A stretch of 64,000 nucleotides of DNA, taken from contig NZ_CP041660.1 in assembly GCF_007289895.1 (NCBI RefSeq), positions 3,720,001 through 3,784,000 of the forward strand, given 5' to 3'. The notes under the pieces were generated by a model. That model saw only the letters and a list, made by a program, of their open reading frames with translations, was not told where the DNA came from and searched no databases. This document shows, one piece after another, positions 60,798-64,000 of the stretch (the stretch's first letter is position 1; every line of letters begins with the position of its first letter). The position numbers and the translations under genes are program-made. The stretch is from Catenovulum sediminis. Its GTDB lineage: Bacteria; Pseudomonadota; Gammaproteobacteria; Enterobacterales; Alteromonadaceae.

Positions 60798-61628
60798 ATG
60801 TCAATGGATCAATCAGCAATTTTACAGATTCAAAAAAGCGAAACATCGAGAGCACTAAATGGAGACTTACTCGAGTTAGTCGATAATGCCGCCATTGCGG
60901 TACCCAACGACTTTTCAATTAAAAGTATTGAGCAGTATCAACCGACTCGACAACGCTTTCGCGGAAAATTTAACACACTGTCATTAGATGCGTTTACAGA
61001 CTACGTAGCAAAAAAAGCAAAAACAGAAACAAACAGCACCGTTTTTATTGACGACATACGTATGACAGCCAGCTGCATATTCGACCTAGGCGGCAGTGTA
61101 AACCCGCTGCACTGCGAACACAAAGCGCATTTAGATTTACCCAGAACAGCGCCGTACAGAGCCCTGCTTGAATTTAACGGCGAAACGTTAACTCAATCTG
61201 AATTTGCCGAATTTTTAGAAGATTGGCGTCACAACATAAAGTGCTTTGATATTTTAGAAGACGAAATAAACGTAATAGCCGCGATTGCCCGGGTGCGCAA
61301 AATTACCATCGACAGCGCCCGCTCAATAGAAAGCGACGTGCAAAACTTTAGCAGCTCAGCCAGTGCAATGGAAAGAGTAGAAACGCGTAATGCCGAAACA
61401 CTGCCCGCCACTATACTTTTTTGCTGTATCCCCTATGCAGAGCTAGAAGAACGCGTCTTTGAATTACGCATCAGCTTAAAAACTGGCGGCACCCAACCCA
61501 TGCTAGTCGCCCGCGTAATTGGGTTTGAAGCGGTAAAAGAAGAACTGGCCGAAGAATTTAAAAACGTGCTAGACGACAAATTAACCGAAGCCGAGGTACA
61601 TACGTTTATCGGCACATTTTCAAGCTAA
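60798..61628 (+). CDS. DUF2303 (YfdQ-like) early phage protein
   Basis: 276 residues. FRGKFNTLSLDAFTDYVAKKAK and HKAHLDLPRTAPYRALLEFNGE are typical of the DUF2303/YfdQ family, seen in many prophages but without a proven activity. Five bases of AGAGA precede its start. It ends just before a strong hairpin. Confidence 0.75.
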   Translation: MSMDQSAILQIQKSETSRALNGDLLELVDNAAIAVPNDFSIKSIEQYQPTRQRFRGKFNTLSLDAFTDYVAKKAKTETNSTVFIDDIRMTASCIFDLGGSVNPLHCEHKAHLDLPRTAPYRALLEFNGETLTQSEFAEFLEDWRHNIKCFDILEDEINVIAAIARVRKITIDSARSIESDVQNFSSSASAMERVETRNAETLPATILFCCIPYAELEERVFELRISLKTGGTQPMLVARVIGFEAVKEELAEEFKNVLDDKLTEAEVHTFIGTFSS

Positions 61629-61633
61629 CACCA

Positions 61634-61701
61634 ATCGAACTATCCGGAATTACCAGATAGTTCGATTTCCTTCAACTTTCACATGTTCGGAAAAACCGAA
61701 C
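61634..61701. repeat. Palindromic elements, copies 2 and 3 in the early operon
   Basis: ATCGAACTATC...GATAGTTCGAT (61634-61666) is a perfect 11-bp inverted repeat, and GTTCGGAAAAACCGAAC (61685-61701) is a second palindrome. Both resemble the element at 59961-59985 and lie in the leader of the 61718 gene. Confidence 0.65.
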
Positions 61702-61717
61702 AACTGGGGAACACGCA

Positions 61718-61948
61718 ATGAAAAATCTATCCGCAAAAATAGACGTGCAATTAGAAGAAAATGAAGCCCCTTGTATATGGGGTGAAATATTCTCAGCGCC
61801 CATGTCTGGCGTTGATGTCGCAAAACTAATTACGAAAATTAACGACGTAAAAATTGTGACCTACTTTTCAAGTGACGAACACCTAATTGCATGCTGTAAA
61901 GCGCATCAATTTGAAGTTGATGACAAACGAATGAGAGCTGCAGCATGA
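61718..61948 (+). CDS. Early phage protein of unknown function (76 residues)
   Basis: Begins MKNLSAKIDVQLEENEAPCIWGE. It is acidic and probably a small alpha/beta protein. It is preceded by palindromes related to 59961-59985 and overlaps the next gene (ATGA). Confidence 0.55.
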   Translation: MKNLSAKIDVQLEENEAPCIWGEIFSAPMSGVDVAKLITKINDVKIVTYFSSDEHLIACCKAHQFEVDDKRMRAAA

Positions 61949-62112
61949 TTCACCTGAGCGCCAACCAAACAAAAGCCATGCTGAAAATGTTATCGCTGAT
62001 AGAAACGCGAGACATGCTTAATGCTGGCATGACCAAGCACGAAATAACACTTGTACAAGAAAGCTACATTGAACTGAAAAAACAGGAAAAACGCTATGAC
62101 AACGCAGCGTAA
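61945..62112 (+). CDS. Small early protein (55 residues)
   Basis: Reads MIHLSANQTKAMLKMLSLIE...YDNAA. It is helical and charged. It overlaps the genes before (ATGA) and after (17 bases). Function is unknown. Confidence 0.5.
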   Translation: MIHLSANQTKAMLKMLSLIETRDMLNAGMTKHEITLVQESYIELKKQEKRYDNAA

Positions 62113-62329
62113 CGTTTTAGATGTTTTTGACGTAGCAGAACACTGCGAAGTGTGCATACGGGACACCGAAACGGGCGAAATGATTCAGCTTTCTGCATCT
62201 GATAACACAGTAACAGCACTCAGAGCAGCCAAAAAACAACTATCGCGATACATGAAAATCTGTGATCAACTTATTAAATCAGACGAACCGACAGAACCGG
62301 CCAGTCAGATTGAAGCAAATGAAATTTAG
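62096..62329 (+). CDS. Early phage protein of unknown function (77 residues)
   Basis: Begins MTTQRNVLDVFDVAEHCEVC. It is acidic and may contain a small alpha/beta fold. It is part of the coupled early operon. Confidence 0.5.
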   Translation: MTTQRNVLDVFDVAEHCEVCIRDTETGEMIQLSASDNTVTALRAAKKQLSRYMKICDQLIKSDEPTEPASQIEANEI

Positions 62330-62338
62330 GAATTTATT

Positions 62339-62746
62339 ATGAGCTTTAAACCCTCGCTACTCGAACTAAAAATAATCGCTGCATTGACAAACAGACCAAT
62401 GCTAACAGCTGATTTGTTTCACGAAGTAACAGAACTGGAGAGCCAGCACCAAGCTGCAATGTGCATCGGCAATTTAGTTAAGGCAGGTGTAGTGAAAAAG
62501 CTAAATTCAGACAACGGTTTTACATTAACAGATTTGTATCGTGAATATTCGCGCCTAGCGTTTGTTGTTGACTTACTCGTACAATCAAAACACAGCAACA
62601 AACACTCGCTAGACGTGAAAACAAGAGTTTTGCAGCACTTTATTACAACATGTCGTGACGATGTGGCAGATGTATTAGAAAGCATTGTTGAAGATTTGAA
62701 CGTGTTAAATAACCTGCAAGGTTCTAGCAGCAAGGAGGCCGCGTGA
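62339..62746 (+). CDS. Winged-helix-like early protein (135 residues)
   Basis: The first 75 residues look like a winged helix (LELKIIAALTNRPMLTADLFHEVTELESQHQAAMCIGNLVKAGVVKKL...GFTLTD). The rest is helical. It may be a DNA-binding regulator of the early region. The ribosome site is AGGA. It overlaps the next gene by 4 bases. Confidence 0.6.
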   Translation: MSFKPSLLELKIIAALTNRPMLTADLFHEVTELESQHQAAMCIGNLVKAGVVKKLNSDNGFTLTDLYREYSRLAFVVDLLVQSKHSNKHSLDVKTRVLQHFITTCRDDVADVLESIVEDLNVLNNLQGSSSKEAA

Positions 62747-62970
62747 TGCGCCCCACCAGATCAGAGCGGTTAGATACTAGCCGACAACAGCAAAGCTTAC
62801 CGAATGATATAGCGCAAGATAAAAACGGCCACCTGTATTGCGGCGTCGCTTGTCTTGTTTGCACGGGTGAAAACGAGTGGACCCAACCCGGCGGCAAAGT
62901 TATTAAAGATAAACTGCAAGCGTTCGCAAAAGTTAGAAATATGAATTACAAAATGAGTAAAGTGGCATGA
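62743..62970 (+). CDS. Small early protein, possible zinc binding (75 residues)
   Basis: Begins MMRPTRSERLDTSRQQQSL. The segment HLYCGVACLVCTGENEW has a Cys pattern. It overlaps its neighbours by 4 bases. The function is unknown. Confidence 0.5.
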   Translation: MMRPTRSERLDTSRQQQSLPNDIAQDKNGHLYCGVACLVCTGENEWTQPGGKVIKDKLQAFAKVRNMNYKMSKVA

Positions 62971-63425
62971 AATTTAATCAACAGAACAGTTTTGTATTTA
63001 ACGGCACGTACCATCGATATCGATGGTTTTTAACTGCGATTGTTGCGGAAGATAAAACTAATTATTGGCATTCTGCAAATGAGATATTAGATCCACGCCC
63101 CATTGAAGATATATGTGCGATTTTGGCAACTCACTACTCCGAGCCAAATAAAGCAATACAGCTTATGAAAAAAGGAAATATTCTTACATTACGAGAAACG
63201 CTTAAAAGTTCAGATGTAGATAATAACTATCATCAATTCAGTAACCAGCCCGATGCATATTGTATACATCAATACAATGTGCATGACTCTAACGAAAGTT
63301 TATTTTGGCAAAGAAAAATAAACTTTATCGAGTTCACTGGCACTAATTGGCGTTCGTCTTTATTGCCTGATGAATTCTTTAAACCTAAAAATGTTACGCA
63401 ATTTGAATTGGGATTTTTGATGTGA
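62967..63425 (+). CDS. Early phage protein of unknown function (152 residues)
   Basis: Begins MKFNQQNSFVFNGTYHRYRWF. It has many aromatic residues and is mixed alpha/beta. No family is recognised. It overlaps both neighbours by 4 bases. Confidence 0.55.
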   Translation: MKFNQQNSFVFNGTYHRYRWFLTAIVAEDKTNYWHSANEILDPRPIEDICAILATHYSEPNKAIQLMKKGNILTLRETLKSSDVDNNYHQFSNQPDAYCIHQYNVHDSNESLFWQRKINFIEFTGTNWRSSLLPDEFFKPKNVTQFELGFLM

Positions 63426-63604
63426 AAAAACTATTAATCAAACAATGCCCTGATCCGCTTCGCTGGTACCGAAGGTTAATCGGACAAACTGTACCGTTTT
63501 TGGGTGATGTTGGTACCGAATACAAAAGCAAAGAACCCGAGGGTTACATTAATTTTGTTCAGTATGAAGATGCTGAAATTATTGAAGGTGATGAAAATGG
63601 CTAA
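63422..63604 (+). CDS. Small early protein (60 residues)
   Basis: Begins with GTG as MKKLLIKQCPDPLRWYRRLIG and has an acidic tail. The stop lies inside the start of the excisionase-like gene. The function is unknown. Confidence 0.5.
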   Translation: MKKLLIKQCPDPLRWYRRLIGQTVPFLGDVGTEYKSKEPEGYINFVQYEDAEIIEGDENG

Positions 63605-63803
63605 ATTACTTGATAAAAAAGAATTTATGCAGCGTTTACACTGTGGAACTACTAAGTTTTGGCAAATCTCTAAGCAAGATCCAAATTTCCCAGAACCACA
63701 TGTAACCATAGGTACGACGAAACTATGGCTAGACGAACAGGTAGATGATTACATTGTAAATGGATTAAAAGGAAAAGAGATTATATTGAAAAAGGCGGCT
63801 TAG
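63597..63803 (+). CDS. AlpA-like HTH protein, excisionase candidate
   Basis: 68 residues from the ATG at 63597. LLDKKEFMQRLHCGTTKFWQISKQDPNFPEPHVTIGTTKLWLDEQVDDYI matches the MerR-like winged helix of AlpA/excisionase proteins. Such proteins regulate integrase and excision. The gene is the last of the early operon, and the integrase would be expected just to the right. Confidence 0.75.
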   Translation: MAKLLDKKEFMQRLHCGTTKFWQISKQDPNFPEPHVTIGTTKLWLDEQVDDYIVNGLKGKEIILKKAA

Positions 63804-63811
63804 CCGCCTTT
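63791..63811. terminator. Bidirectional terminator between convergent genes
   Basis: AAAGGCGGC-TTA-GCCGCCTTT is a perfect 9-bp stem with T on both sides. The loop contains the stop codon of the AlpA-like gene. Confidence 0.8.
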
Positions 63812-63813
63812 TA

Positions 63814-64000
63814 CTAATTAATAGAGTTTAAAAGAATATCATCCATTTTTTTAAGCAACTTTCTATCTTTTTCATTTATTGTAACTGTTCCCTTAGAAAC
63901 TGGACTCTGCCCTAGTCTCTTTAACTGCCTAATTTCATAAGCCGCATCGATGGGACTAGCACAAACAGCCCCGGCATTACGAGCGATTTTATCCAATTCG
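63814..64000 (-). CDS. C-terminal part of a leftward gene (cut by window edge)
   Basis: The frame stays open to the right edge, and the visible TTG at 63996 is probably internal. The visible end contains IDAAYEIRQLKRLGQSP and KLLKKMDDILLNSIN. It is charged and helical. It could be phage or host, and I do not recognise it. It is convergent with the early operon across a terminator. Confidence 0.45.
   Translation of the reverse strand, partial: ELDKIARNAGAVCASPIDAAYEIRQLKRLGQSPVSKGTVTINEKDRKLLKKMDDILLNSIN

Larger units (their letters stand above)
27108..64000. mobile_element. Prophage, lambda/HK97-type siphovirus (left part, continues past the window)
   Basis: A gene order typical of lambdoid siphoviruses with an HK97-type head: leftward lysis, HNH, terminase, portal, protease, capsid, connectors, tail tube, chaperones, tape measure, hub and fibres; leftward O-like, P-like and Q-like genes; a CI/Cro-type switch; and a rightward early operon ending with an AlpA-like gene. 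No integrase is visible, so it and the right attachment site are beyond 64000. The left boundary is uncertain: it may be near 27.1 kb, at the T-arm-like sequence near 25.2 kb, or at the sbcB break at 24753. Confidence 0.9.

Overview
The window looks like part of the accessory genome of a marine gammaproteobacterium, probably an Alteromonadales-type host. The base composition is moderately AT-rich. The start of an exonuclease I gene at 24703 reads like marine-gamma SbcB, and the mobile genes and polymorphic-toxin cassettes fit that group. The species cannot be named from the sequence. Almost nothing here is ordinary core chromosome: the left 24.5 kb is stacked mobile elements and toxin cassettes, and the right 37 kb is the larger part of a prophage.

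Left region (1-24452). A unit made of a tyrosine recombinase, a primase/ATPase fusion, a divergent XRE-type regulator, a lipoprotein and an orphan toxin tip is present twice in direct orientation. Copy 2 is continuous at 14322-20455. Copy 1 begins beyond the left edge and ends at 12694. Over the bases I compared, the copies differ by a 1-base change in a G run that truncates primase copy 1, and by a 6.55-kb transposon in toxin copy 1. That transposon (element A, 5264-11818) contains a second, related transposon (element B, 5921-9058) inside its own first gene. Both have TGT...ACA ends and carry a zinc-ribbon/HTH gene, a DDE transposase and an ExeA/TniB-like ATPase. Between the repeats are a RelE-type toxin-antitoxin pair and a palindromic region with two inverted dif-like sequences. 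From 19026 to 24452 there are three toxin tips with candidate immunity genes, all joined at the same short motif (FGNALGNSIVEGM). This is the layout of an orphan-cassette store for a large Rhs-like effector located elsewhere.

Junction (24453-27107). The first 16 codons of an sbcB-like gene end abruptly at 24753. A 39-codon ORF, a tRNA T-arm-like sequence, a potassium-channel protein and a secreted staphylococcal-nuclease homologue follow.

Prophage (about 27108 to beyond 64000). This is a lambda/HK97-type siphovirus. Late genes run leftward from about 53.8 to 27.4 kb: lysis genes, HNH nuclease, terminase, HK97-type portal, protease and capsid, connectors, tail tube, frameshifted tail chaperones, tape measure, a 2295-residue J-like hub/fibre, and fibres. 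Replication genes (O-like, P-like, exonuclease) and an antiterminator-Q-like gene run leftward from 56.5 to 54.0 kb. The switch at 57.3-59.4 kb has a Cro-like gene, a LexA-like CI, a lysogeny lipoprotein, and matching operators. A rightward early operon of small genes (59.4-63.8 kb) ends with an AlpA-like excisionase candidate. The phage integrase and right attachment site are not in the window.
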